Origin: a virus
Virus record (IMG/VR): IMGVR_UViG_3300023184_004198
Span: 148,615 to 212,614 of that record
Length of the DNA stretch: 64,000 nt
Direction: 5' to 3' (one strand)
Positions 6,719 through 14,630 of the stretch are shown here, one piece after another (position 1 is the first letter of the stretch; every line of letters starts with the position of its first letter). The notes below the pieces were generated by a model. The model was not told the DNA's origin and searched no databases. It was given only the letters and a program-made list of their open reading frames with translations. The translations under genes and the position numbers were made by a program.

Positions 6719-6954
6719 AACGATATCACAGTGAAGGTGGCACACAAAATCCTGACTTCCTGTATCAGGTTCGAGTGCGCGATTTCACCACAGAAATGTA
6801 TGACTGGTGTGAGGCCTATGATGATCAAGGCGAAACATTTTGTAGATTTCATGTGAAATGGAATCTGTATGACGATCACAATGAATATGATCGTGTGACA
6901 TTTGAGCAGGAAGCACCGGCCATAATGTTTGCACTGAGATTTGGCAAGGCATGA
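6715..6954 (+). CDS. Small hypothetical protein (79 aa)
   Basis: It starts at ATG 6715 within the previous stop. It is rich in D/Y/F, likely alpha/beta, and ends FEQEAPAIMFALRFGKA, comparable with the endings of its two upstream neighbours. The three genes look like diverged members of one class of small folded proteins, produced together in the early operon. Confidence 0.6.
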   Translation: MKRYHSEGGTQNPDFLYQVRVRDFTTEMYDWCEAYDDQGETFCRFHVKWNLYDDHNEYDRVTFEQEAPAIMFALRFGKA

Positions 6955-7397
6955 AAAAGAAACGTTTATTAACCTATAGAGGAGAACCTATGTTTGAAGA
7001 ACCATTGAGCTGGGAACAGCAAGAAGTGTTTAGGTTGTTGAAAGCACAACCGGGCACCACTTACCAAGAAGCCGATGAAACAGGCCGGCACGTTTTTAGA
7101 GACTGGATGCGCGGCCTGCTGAATGTGGCAGAAATCACAGTGACGTTTGTCAAAGCAGATGGCACACTGCGTGACATGCGATGCACCCTGGACCAGGATC
7201 GTATTCCGCCCCAGCCACCACGTGCAGCCAAGCCTGCTAAGGAAGCACCAGTAGATGGTATTGTGCGTGAGAGCAAAGAAGTCACCAAGCCCGAAGAAAA
7301 CCACACCCAAAAAGTGTTTGATTTAGACGCAGGTGCTTGGCGCAGTTTTCGTTATGATCGGCTCAAAAAGGTCAGTGCCAGCATGAGTTTTGAATAA
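6951..7397 (+). CDS. WYL_2 / SH3-like barrel protein (148 aa)
   Basis: ATG 6951 overlaps the previous stop. The N-terminal ~45 residues are helical (LSWEQQEVFRLLKAQP). Then ITVTFVKADGTLRDMRCTLD, a variable P/K/E linker, and VFDLDAGAWRSFRYDRLKKV at the end match the split Sm/SH3-like fold of the WYL_2 (DUF2693-type) family common in T4-like phages. Members are small and of uncertain function; ligand or nucleic-acid sensing is assumed from the fold. Last gene of the 5813 operon. Confidence 0.65.
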   Translation: MKKKRLLTYRGEPMFEEPLSWEQQEVFRLLKAQPGTTYQEADETGRHVFRDWMRGLLNVAEITVTFVKADGTLRDMRCTLDQDRIPPQPPRAAKPAKEAPVDGIVRESKEVTKPEENHTQKVFDLDAGAWRSFRYDRLKKVSASMSFE

Positions 7398-7423
7398 GTA
7401 ATAGTATCACTTTAAGGAAACGC

Positions 7424-8419
7424 ATGGCCGCAGAATTAACTATCAAATATGTTGTAGACTCTATTGAAGGCAATTCATTGAGTACCACTGTCACTGGACC
7501 GGAACATGGTTGGGTAGAATATTGCAATCAACGAGGACAACTTGTTTATGCTGATGCGGTCAGTGAAGAGTTTTATAAAAAATGCCACCAACAAGTCATT
7601 GAACTCATTACCAAACATGCCATAGAAGATAACAAAAAAAATCTTGGATTTATAAATCACATAAGCAACATACTAGTCAATGATGATTTTGTATTTCCCA
7701 TGTTCGGATCAGTGCCCAACGGCGGCAGTGAACTTGAAATTACCACGGGGGTTACAAGATTAATTGCCAGCATAATGAATGGTCGTACCGCTCGAGAATT
7801 AAAGACTGTGGCATTTACACCTAAAGGACAATCAGCAACGCAATTAGAAAATTTAAAACCTTTGACCAGTACTGCTAATTTTGAAAAAATATACAATCTT
7901 GCAGATATTGATTACGAAATCAGCATGTCGGACTCCCCAGCTGGCGATATGAGTGAGTTTCGATTTGATCGAAGTGTGCTGAAATATTCAATCTATGACA
8001 AAAAAGATCAGGCACTGCCACATACTCAAATAGGAGCAAACGTTTCAAATTTTTGGAGTAGACATATTAAAAAAGATAAAATTCAATTGAACATAAGATG
8101 TACTCCTGAAGTAGAAAAATTAATTCAACCCAGTAAAATTTTTAACTGGAATGTAGTGCATGAAAAACACGAAGAATGGCAATGGAGTTATGGAAGAATT
8201 TTGGGTGCATATCGAAAAACAGAAGTACCTTTGTCCTTTGATGAGTCTCAAATTCATCTCTGGTTGTACGATGTGTCTGAACCTGTGTACTTGGAATTGT
8301 TATTGCCTTGGGTCACTGGACAATATACTTGTTGCCATACCAAAAATAAAAAAGCATTGTTTTTTGACACTTCCAGTGATGTGACCAGTATGCAAATTGT
8401 TGGAGACTGGGTCAAATAA
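7424..8419 (+). CDS. Hypothetical protein (331 aa), AT-rich gene
   Basis: ATG 7424 follows TTTAAGGAAACGC. It has no signal peptide, membrane helix or motif I can name. The sequence is a regular mix of helix ([20 protein letters not shown]) and beta strands, so probably one globular soluble protein. Codon use is clearly more A/T-rich than in the genes before it, as in the gene at 8634, suggesting later acquisition. Couples by TAATG to the IF-1 gene. Confidence 0.6.
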   Translation: MAAELTIKYVVDSIEGNSLSTTVTGPEHGWVEYCNQRGQLVYADAVSEEFYKKCHQQVIELITKHAIEDNKKNLGFINHISNILVNDDFVFPMFGSVPNGGSELEITTGVTRLIASIMNGRTARELKTVAFTPKGQSATQLENLKPLTSTANFEKIYNLADIDYEISMSDSPAGDMSEFRFDRSVLKYSIYDKKDQALPHTQIGANVSNFWSRHIKKDKIQLNIRCTPEVEKLIQPSKIFNWNVVHEKHEEWQWSYGRILGAYRKTEVPLSFDESQIHLWLYDVSEPVYLELLLPWVTGQYTCCHTKNKKALFFDTSSDVTSMQIVGDWVK

Positions 8420-8637
8420 TGGCCAAGGAAGAAACAATTAATATGGAAGGCAAGGTGCAAGAAATTCTACCCAATGCCATGTTTAGAGTATTGCTGGATG
8501 ATGTCAACACAGAAGTTATAGGATACTTGTCGGGAAAAATGCGCACTCATAATATCAAGGTGTTGCTGGGTGATAGGGTTGCCATGGAATTTAGTCCTTA
8601 CGATTTGACACGTGGGCGTATTACAAGAAGAAGATGA
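8419..8637 (+). CDS. infA: Translation initiation factor IF-1
   Basis: The 72-residue protein aligns along its whole length with bacterial IF-1: [19 protein letters not shown] at the start, MFRVLL, then LSGKMR, GDRV and [15 protein letters not shown] at the end, where E. coli has ISGKMR, GDKV and LTPYDLSKGRI. IF-1 is an S1/OB-fold protein that binds the 30S A site and works with IF-2 and IF-3 in start-codon selection. A complete copy between two AT-rich genes of unknown function is uncommon in phages. It starts in a TAATG overlap. Confidence 0.95.
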   Translation: MAKEETINMEGKVQEILPNAMFRVLLDDVNTEVIGYLSGKMRTHNIKVLLGDRVAMEFSPYDLTRGRITRRR

Positions 8638-9254
8638 TAACAGAGTACAGTGCAAAGAAACCCAATATACGAGGATTGATTTTATTAGATTGTTGGGAAC
8701 CGGAAGTTCGCGATCATTTTTATAAAGACAAGTATTATGTAAATCTCATTGAAAAACTCAAAGATAAAAATTTTGAGTACATAGTTCACAGCGCCCATGG
8801 ATTACAAATAGATTTAAATGATACTGTCATGTCCAACACCTTCAAAGTTTGCGACTACTCTGACAATCATTCAATCATGCGTAGTTTGTTGGAACACGCA
8901 GGGGATCTTAGAACATCAAATTTGTTGGAAAAATATCTTCTCAAGCAAAATGGAGCTTCAATTAACATCATAAACATCCACGACTTTGTTTGGTTCTCTA
9001 AGGATTATTTGTTAAACCGGATAAAAAACTGGTTGATTGTAGGACATACCTGGCAGATGTGTACGCATGACCATGCACTTGGGTTGCCTCGACTGGCCAA
9101 CTTATCAAAAACATATAATTTAAATTTTTATGCTACTGATTACAGTTTTTGCACTATGACCGAGCAAACAGCAGGATTAAAAGAGTTTGAACAAGACAGT
9201 CTGAATTGGTGTTTGATTGAAGATTTTGGATATCAATTACTGCCGCAGGACTAA
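8634..9254 (+). CDS. Hypothetical protein (206 aa), AT-rich gene
   Basis: ATG 8634 overlaps the IF-1 stop. Alternating strands and helices ([40 protein letters not shown]) suggest a Rossmann-like alpha/beta protein, perhaps an isochorismatase- or hydrolase-like shape, but catalytic residues are not clear. Base use is A/T-rich like the 7424 gene, so the two flanking IF-1 may have entered together. Not recognised. Confidence 0.55.
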   Translation: MITEYSAKKPNIRGLILLDCWEPEVRDHFYKDKYYVNLIEKLKDKNFEYIVHSAHGLQIDLNDTVMSNTFKVCDYSDNHSIMRSLLEHAGDLRTSNLLEKYLLKQNGASINIINIHDFVWFSKDYLLNRIKNWLIVGHTWQMCTHDHALGLPRLANLSKTYNLNFYATDYSFCTMTEQTAGLKEFEQDSLNWCLIEDFGYQLLPQD

Positions 9255-9259
9255 CTAGA

Positions 9260-9265
9260 TAAATA
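9260..9265 (+). promoter_or_regulatory. T4-like late promoter motif (TAAATA) 5 nt before ATG
   Basis: GATAAATATC lies between the stop at 9254 and ATG 9271. Only 5 nt separate the motif from the start codon and no Shine-Dalgarno fits there. In T4 late promoters transcription starts about 6 nt after the last A, which here is the ATG itself. Confidence 0.6.
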
Positions 9266-9270
9266 TCTAC

Positions 9271-9819
9271 ATGGAACTGAGAGATCACATTAACCTAGTA
9301 GAGGCCAGTACTAGACCGGCCAAGTTGGAAACCACTCCCTTGCCTTATGGTCCCAAAGACTTGGCACCGGTGATGAGTGCTGACACAATTAATTATCATT
9401 TTGAACACTTGGCCAAGGGCTATGCAAAACGTTATAATGCTGGAGAAGGCAATGCAGATTTCAATCGTGCTGGCAGTTTTTTACACAATAAGTTTTTCCC
9501 TCAGCTTCGCGCTCCCAAAGGTGCCAACAGACCCCGTGGTGCTGTACTTGCCTTGATTGAAGAGCATTTCAAAACCTACGAAGACTTCAAAGAGGCTGTT
9601 AAAGAAAAGGCCATGAAGATACAGGGTTCAGGTTGGGTGTATTTGAGCACTGGTGGTGAAATCAAAACCATTGCCAACCATGCTGTGCGCACAGATATCT
9701 GTGTGCTCATTGACTGGTGGGAACACGCCTGGGCATTGGATTATCAAAGCGACAAAGAACGCTATCTAGATAACATCTGGAAAATAATAGATTGGGACGT
9801 CTGTAACGAACGTCTGTAA
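9271..9819 (+). CDS. Fe/Mn superoxide dismutase with head-targeting-like N-terminus
   Basis: The enzyme turns superoxide into peroxide and oxygen. All four metal ligands of the Fe/Mn-SOD family can be placed: His43 (NYHFEHL), His72 (SFLHNKFF), Asp148 and His152 (IDWWEHAWALDY); SGWVYL is also typical. SODs normally begin near the PLPYGPKDL segment (24 onward). Here ~20 extra residues precede it, beginning MELRDHINLVEAST, with LVE|A resembling the T4 gp21 cleavage site after a capsid-targeting sequence. I infer the enzyme may be packed in the head. It has its own late-type promoter. Confidence 0.9.
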   Translation: MELRDHINLVEASTRPAKLETTPLPYGPKDLAPVMSADTINYHFEHLAKGYAKRYNAGEGNADFNRAGSFLHNKFFPQLRAPKGANRPRGAVLALIEEHFKTYEDFKEAVKEKAMKIQGSGWVYLSTGGEIKTIANHAVRTDICVLIDWWEHAWALDYQSDKERYLDNIWKIIDWDVCNERL

Positions 9820-9828
9820 GGAGTCGGC

Positions 9829-10092
9829 ATGTGGCAACTACTGTGGGTACTACTGCCCGTTGTGGCACATGCGGACATGAATGATTGTGTGAGAGAACCC
9901 AACCAGGATAAAAAGAATTATTGTATGGCTACTTACAGCGGGAGTGCCGCTTTTTGCGATCGAATACGAGGCTACGAATATCGAACACAATGCATGCGAA
10001 TGGTCATTGCCAAGCAACGAGAAGTCGCATATCAAACACCCAAACCACCCACAAAGGAAAAAAAGAATGAACCTGCAACCAGCGGCCATTAG
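9829..10092 (+). CDS. Small secreted cysteine-containing protein (87 aa)
   Basis: ATG 9829 follows TAAGGAGTCGGC. Residues 1-15 ([12 protein letters not shown]) are a Sec signal peptide with cleavage after AHA. The mature part has four cysteines (CVR, NYCMA, FCDRI, QCMRM) spaced for two disulfides, then a P/K-rich tail. It would act in the periplasm; function unknown. It overlaps the start of the Fe-S carrier gene. Confidence 0.6.
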   Translation: MWQLLWVLLPVVAHADMNDCVREPNQDKKNYCMATYSGSAAFCDRIRGYEYRTQCMRMVIAKQREVAYQTPKPPTKEKKNEPATSGH

Positions 10093-10387
10093 CAAACTAA
10101 AAGAACTTGTTGCTGAAGAAGGCAACCCTGAACTAAAACTACGAGTATTTGTACAAGGTGGAGGATGTTCAGGATTCAGTTATGGTTTTACATTTGATGA
10201 AGCTCGAAACGAAGATGATTTTGATTTCTCTTACGACACTGTGCAAGTTGTTGTAGATGCCATGAGCATGCAGTATCTACAAGGATCAGAGATTGATTAC
10301 AAAGAAGATATGATGGGCGCCAGCTTTGTGATCAACAATCCGCAAGCAGTCAGCACTTGCGGATGTGGATCAAGTTTTAGCATTTAA
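10067..10387 (+). CDS. A-type iron-sulfur cluster carrier (ErpA/IscA-like)
   Basis: Length 106, as in the family. The three cysteine ligands are present: Cys34 in [11 protein letters not shown] and Cys98/Cys100 in TCGCGSSF at the C-terminus. A-type carriers take 2Fe-2S or 4Fe-4S clusters from scaffolds and pass them to apo-enzymes. In this phage the two radical SAM proteins (26180, 61719) would be natural clients. I chose ATG 10067; upstream ATGs lie inside the previous gene. It ends overlapping the convergent adhesin gene by 4 bp. Confidence 0.9.
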   Translation: MNLQPAAISKLKELVAEEGNPELKLRVFVQGGGCSGFSYGFTFDEARNEDDFDFSYDTVQVVVDAMSMQYLQGSEIDYKEDMMGASFVINNPQAVSTCGCGSSFSI

Positions 10388-13161
10388 ACTGTTTCACCAT
10401 TTTCGCGGATGAACTCAGTGTCTCCGCCTACAATATCAAACACACGCATCCAGAAGCGTTCCACTGGTCGGAATATCCAACCCCAGCGGTTTTCGCCGTA
10501 ATAGTATTTGCCATAGCATACCAAGGGATCTGCAAAAGTCTTTGTGACCAAGAACTTGAACACACGTGACTCACGCATGAGTGGCACCAGTACTTCTGCC
10601 AGTCGGTAGTAGCCTCTGCGGTTTCGACCAGTCATCTTCTCATCACGGTATCTGCGTACCACTGAATCCATGGTGCCATCACCGTAGCGAGCTTCAAGCA
10701 TGATGAAGCAGCAACCACCACCACCACCGCCGCCGCCACCTGCACTGCAACCACTGCCGGCTGAACTGCTGCAACTGCCTGCACTGCCGTCGCCACCAAA
10801 TCCTGTTTGTCCCTTGTTATGAACCACAAGGTTGTTGGCTATGTAAGTGTTGTTGCCATCTAGTTTGAAATTATAGATTACTTGTTGTTGATCTTGATCG
10901 CTGTATTCTTCAATTGAGTCGATTACAACCCCCACGCCGTCTTCAGTTTCGACTACATCGCCCACGGCATATTTGCCCACGGTCATTTTATACTTGGCGT
11001 AGGTCATTACAGGGTCAAAAGATCGCCAACCATGGCCACGTATCCATACTGGGTGATCGCTGGTCATAAATGGTGTGCTGCCGTTGAATGCCATCATGGT
11101 GGCACCGGTTTCGCCCAAAGTGGGTCGCAAAAACTCCAGCACGGTGTTGTGTGCGCCATCCATACCCAGCACAACTTCCCCTAGCGCAACATCTTCGATA
11201 TTTTTGCGTGAACCGTCGGCCATGGTAATTTGTGTACCAGCCACAAAGCAACAACAAATACGAACAGTGTCATACACTTTTGGTGGGGGAGGAGGCAACG
11301 CTCTCAAATCCGGGGGTCTAGATACTCTGGCCCAATCATCTGATTGAGATATAAAATAGGGCACAAAAGTTCCAACCACCGGTTCCCATACCCCAGCTTC
11401 GTTTACATACATGCCGTCAATTTGTTTCCACTCGCCATCTACATTAACAAAAATAGTTTTAACTTCTTGCCAACCGCCGGCAGTTCTCACTCTAGGACCA
11501 AAACTGTTGAATATGAACACAGCGCCACCGTTGCCACCTTGCACCGAACCTGGCAGTCCACCTTGTCCTACTCCGGGCAACAGGTTATGATATGGACCAG
11601 TAAAAGCCACACCCGCACCATTGGGACTTAATGCTGTGCCAGTGGCAATTGGATTTAGATAACTTACTCCTACACCACCGGCTTGTCCGTAAGCATCACC
11701 TTCGCTACTGTAACCATTTTTTCCAGCGCCGCCAGGACCGCCAGGACCGCCTGCCCCTCCACCGCCACCATCTTTGTAGAAATCGCCTTGATTTTGGCCA
11801 ACTTGTCCATTGGAAATTCCAGCGGCAGTCTGTCCACGTGGTCCTGGTGCATTGGATTCAGAAATACCAGTATCACTGTTGCCAGCACCACCGCCACCAG
11901 CGCCACCTACTGCAACTGCTATCAATGTTTCATTTGGTGTTTGTGGATTTAGTACCAATGTGGTACAACCGCCAGACCCACCACCACCACCTGAACTGCC
12001 CACAGGACCTGCCAGTCCACCAGTGGCGCCTGACCAACTTTTACTAATGACAATGGCCACACCTGCACTTGGCAAAGCTGTTTGACTAAATGAAGCAAAG
12101 AATGAAATTGTGTGATAGCCTTGACTTACTGTAACATTTGTAGTGTATGCTGTGCTGTATGAATCAGAACCCGGTGTGGTATACACCACAACACCATCAA
12201 TGCTGAGTGTGGCTGTGTTGGCAGCAGCCATCTCAACTTGATAAGACCCAGTGTAAGGAAAATACACATTGGCATAGGTTCTAGCGCATGAACTGGCTTT
12301 GAAATTTTGTTCCCACATACCAAAGTCCAACATCAAATTGCTGTAAATATTGTCAGGCTCTGTGTCAGGATTTGGCACGTATAAAGGCGGACTGGCTACA
12401 GCACTTCTAGTATCAAATACATTTCTCACCAAACCATATCCACCCAACCCTGCATTGCCAGTTGTGGCTATGGTAAGTCCTACTCCAAATACGCCGTATG
12501 TGGCTCCAACATTGGCATTGGCAAGAATACGTATGGTATGATTACCCGGAGTTATAGTGCGTACAAATTGCACACCGCCTGACTCTTGTGTCTTCCAACT
12601 GTCAACACCGGATTCCAACAATACTTCGCCGTCAAGAAAAACTGTGGCTTGGTAATACGCTGCTAATCTAAAAACATAAGTGATAGAAAAAGGAAAAAAT
12701 ACAGTAAATGATTGATCAAAGTTTAAAGTATTGGCTAAACTGGTGGTACTGCCATCCAATGCTGTGCCAGTGTTCCACACACCAGTGTCATTCAAAAATT
12801 TTGACCAGCGAGCAACCGTGGTAGCACTGGCACGAGGCAGTGCTGTGGTTCTTCCAATAGGAACAGCGGTGCGTGTGTTAAAAATACTGTCTTCGTAAGA
12901 ATTGGCTATGCTACTGTTTCGGCCACTGCCACCAGCAGCGCCCACTGCAATCTCAATCACATCACCAGGATTAACAGTAAACGACGCTGATACATATCCA
13001 CCACCAGAGCCTGAGCCACCTTGACGACTCCCGTCGCTGCCGCCGGAACCTCCGCCTGCACCCCAGAGATAAGCCTGTACAGTTTGTGAATATCCGGCAG
13101 CAGGCAAAGTCAGGGTTTGCCGAGCGTTGATCATGCTCAAAGGTCTAATTAGTGTGGTCAT
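10384..13161 (-). CDS. Glycine-rich fibre/adhesin with embedded Hint (intein-like) domain (925 aa)
   Basis: Order of parts: glycine-rich stretch (~30-65), a beta-sandwich module (~95-235) and a second (~265-380) reminiscent of PA14/carbohydrate-binding modules, poly-glycine tracts (~385-540) as in gp38-type tip adhesins, a short [15 protein letters not shown] block, a Hint domain (638-782), another Gly/Ser/Cys-rich tract, and a basic/aromatic C-terminal domain (~815-925, from [14 protein letters not shown]). Product is probably the receptor-binding tip. It follows the leftward fibre gene with a 3-bp gap, so they are cotranscribed. Confidence 0.75.
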   Translation of the reverse strand: MTTLIRPLSMINARQTLTLPAAGYSQTVQAYLWGAGGGSGGSDGSRQGGSGSGGGYVSASFTVNPGDVIEIAVGAAGGSGRNSSIANSYEDSIFNTRTAVPIGRTTALPRASATTVARWSKFLNDTGVWNTGTALDGSTTSLANTLNFDQSFTVFFPFSITYVFRLAAYYQATVFLDGEVLLESGVDSWKTQESGGVQFVRTITPGNHTIRILANANVGATYGVFGVGLTIATTGNAGLGGYGLVRNVFDTRSAVASPPLYVPNPDTEPDNIYSNLMLDFGMWEQNFKASSCARTYANVYFPYTGSYQVEMAAANTATLSIDGVVVYTTPGSDSYSTAYTTNVTVSQGYHTISFFASFSQTALPSAGVAIVISKSWSGATGGLAGPVGSSGGGGGSGGCTTLVLNPQTPNETLIAVAVGGAGGGGAGNSDTGISESNAPGPRGQTAAGISNGQVGQNQGDFYKDGGGGGAGGPGGPGGAGKNGYSSEGDAYGQAGGVGVSYLNPIATGTALSPNGAGVAFTGPYHNLLPGVGQGGLPGSVQGGNGGAVFIFNSFGPRVRTAGGWQEVKTIFVNVDGEWKQIDGMYVNEAGVWEPVVGTFVPYFISQSDDWARVSRPPDLRALPPPPPKVYDTVRICCCFVAGTQITMADGSRKNIEDVALGEVVLGMDGAHNTVLEFLRPTLGETGATMMAFNGSTPFMTSDHPVWIRGHGWRSFDPVMTYAKYKMTVGKYAVGDVVETEDGVGVVIDSIEEYSDQDQQQVIYNFKLDGNNTYIANNLVVHNKGQTGFGGDGSAGSCSSSAGSGCSAGGGGGGGGGCCFIMLEARYGDGTMDSVVRRYRDEKMTGRNRRGYYRLAEVLVPLMRESRVFKFLVTKTFADPLVCYGKYYYGENRWGWIFRPVERFWMRVFDIVGGDTEFIRENGETV
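10816..11250 (-). other. Hint/bacterial intein-like domain inside the adhesin
   Basis: Residues 638-782. Block [21 protein letters not shown] starts at Cys638; block B is [10 protein letters not shown]; the end is [12 protein letters not shown] with His781-Asn782. At ~145 residues there is no homing endonuclease. The residue after HN is Lys783, not the Cys/Ser/Thr needed for protein splicing, as in A-type bacterial intein-like (BIL) domains that cleave rather than ligate. Confidence 0.85.
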
Positions 13162-13164
13162 TGT

Positions 13165-14562
13165 TTACGCTACAATTTGATACCAAATATCTCCAGTGAC
13201 ACCAGCAATGTTGGGTCCTGTGGTTCCAATGTAACGTGTGCCGTATCCGTTACTGGTGGTGGCGATAGTAATAGTTCGATCGGCACTGAGATCGCCACCA
13301 CCAGTCAAACCACCTGTGCCTGTAATTGTTCTAGTGTTGGGTGGCACGCCAAGATTGGTTCTTGCCACTGCGGCAGTTGCACCACCGGTACCACCATCTG
13401 CCACAGCCAGTGGAGTGATACCACTTACAGCACCGCCAGTTATGACAACAGCATTGGCATTTTGCACTGCCATGGTGCCCACTGTTGTGATAGCACCTGT
13501 GGCTAGTCCAAGATTGGTTCTTGCATCAGCAGCATTGCTGGCGCCAGTGCCGCCATCTGCTACAGCCAGGTCTGTAATGCCTGAAATACTTCCGCCCAAA
13601 ATAGACACAGCAGTTCTATCTTGTGTGGACATCGTGCCCAGGCCGAGGTTGGTTCTTGCGCCGGCTGCGGTACTAGCACCTGTACCGCCATCTGCTACAG
13701 CCAGATCTGCAATACCTACAATGAACCCACCAGTGATAGCAACCACAGTGGAGTCTTGGAATGCCATGGTGCCTAGAGTGTTTATGTTGTTGATTACAAA
13801 CTCAGTACTGGCAATTTGTGTGGTGCTGGTTCCATTGGCAGCAGTGGGCGCTCTAGGTATTCCAGTAAAAACAGGACTGACTTTTTCATTTTGCACAAAA
13901 CTAGTTGTGGCAATTTGTGTGGTGTTAGTGCCATATGCCGCAGTGGGTGCAGTGGGTACACCGTTGAATGCTGGACTGTTGGACACAAACGCTGTGGTAG
14001 CAATTTGTGTGGTGTTGGTTCCTGCCACAGCAGTGGGTGCTGTGGGTGTGCCAGTAAATGCAGGTGAAACTTTTTCTCCTTGTACAAATGCTGTGGTAGC
14101 AATTTGTGTTGTTCCGGTTCCTGCTGTGGCTGTGGGTGCAGTAGGTGTGCCCGAAAATGCAGGAGATACTTTGTTGTTTTGTACAAATGCTGTAGTAGCA
14201 AGTTGTGTAGTACTGGTGCTGGTGCTGGCTGTGGGTGCAGTGGGTGTGCCTGAGAATGCAGGACTAATTTTTTGTAATTGCACATAATCTTGACTGGCCA
14301 GCGCAACCCAAACATTTGCTGTGCTGTAAGCACTGATGATATCATTGCCGGAATCATACCAAAGTTGACCCAAAATAGGCTGGGTAGGTGCAGTACCGTT
14401 GGCAAAATTTTCCAACAAATATACATAGTTTTCGTTTTGATAATCCCCGTAGTTGGTAACAGCACGACCCACTAGGGCAAGATCTGTGGCAGTGGTGTTA
14501 ACTGTGCCGTCTCCTACAACTGCTACAATTTGTCCACGAGTGTTATTGATGATATATGACAT
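13165..14562 (-). CDS. Tail fibre protein with two families of internal repeats (465 aa)
   Basis: The N-terminal ~100 residues (NNTRGQIVAVVGDGTVNTTA... ILGQLWYDS) are a baseplate/fibre attachment-type domain I associate with T4-like phages of aquatic bacteria. Then five ~32-residue repeats of the type SPAFSGTPTAPTA...TTQIATTAFVQ, and three ~45-residue repeats containing LAVADGGTGAS.AA.ARTNLG. Such repeats form trimeric beta shafts. The C-terminus (IGTTGPNIAGVTGDIWYQIV) would contact the adhesin encoded next. A late-type motif lies 20 bp upstream. Confidence 0.8.
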   Translation of the reverse strand: MSYIINNTRGQIVAVVGDGTVNTTATDLALVGRAVTNYGDYQNENYVYLLENFANGTAPTQPILGQLWYDSGNDIISAYSTANVWVALASQDYVQLQKISPAFSGTPTAPTASTSTSTTQLATTAFVQNNKVSPAFSGTPTAPTATAGTGTTQIATTAFVQGEKVSPAFTGTPTAPTAVAGTNTTQIATTAFVSNSPAFNGVPTAPTAAYGTNTTQIATTSFVQNEKVSPVFTGIPRAPTAANGTSTTQIASTEFVINNINTLGTMAFQDSTVVAITGGFIVGIADLAVADGGTGASTAAGARTNLGLGTMSTQDRTAVSILGGSISGITDLAVADGGTGASNAADARTNLGLATGAITTVGTMAVQNANAVVITGGAVSGITPLAVADGGTGGATAAVARTNLGVPPNTRTITGTGGLTGGGDLSADRTITIATTSNGYGTRYIGTTGPNIAGVTGDIWYQIVA

Positions 14563-14581
14563 TGACCGCTCCGATTGTCAG

Positions 14582-14612
14582 TATTTAGCGGCACGCAAAG
14601 TTTTGGTAAATA
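14582..14612. promoter_or_regulatory. Divergent pair of late promoter motifs
   Basis: TATTTA at 14582-14587 reads TAAATA on the minus strand toward the leftward fibre; TAAATA at 14607-14612 points right toward ATG 14631. The 68-bp gap thus drives fibre genes in both directions in the late phase. Confidence 0.6.
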
Positions 14613-14630
14613 CTCAACTGGAACACAAAC

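Noticed and set aside
11631-12085. Several frames antisense to the glycine-rich adhesin
   Set aside because: H/Q/P-rich or G/A-rich shadows of glycine codons on the other strand.
13238-14287. 349-codon plus-strand frame antisense to the fibre gene
   Set aside because: Low-complexity A/V/P translation mirrors the repeat structure of the real minus-strand fibre gene; no RBS.
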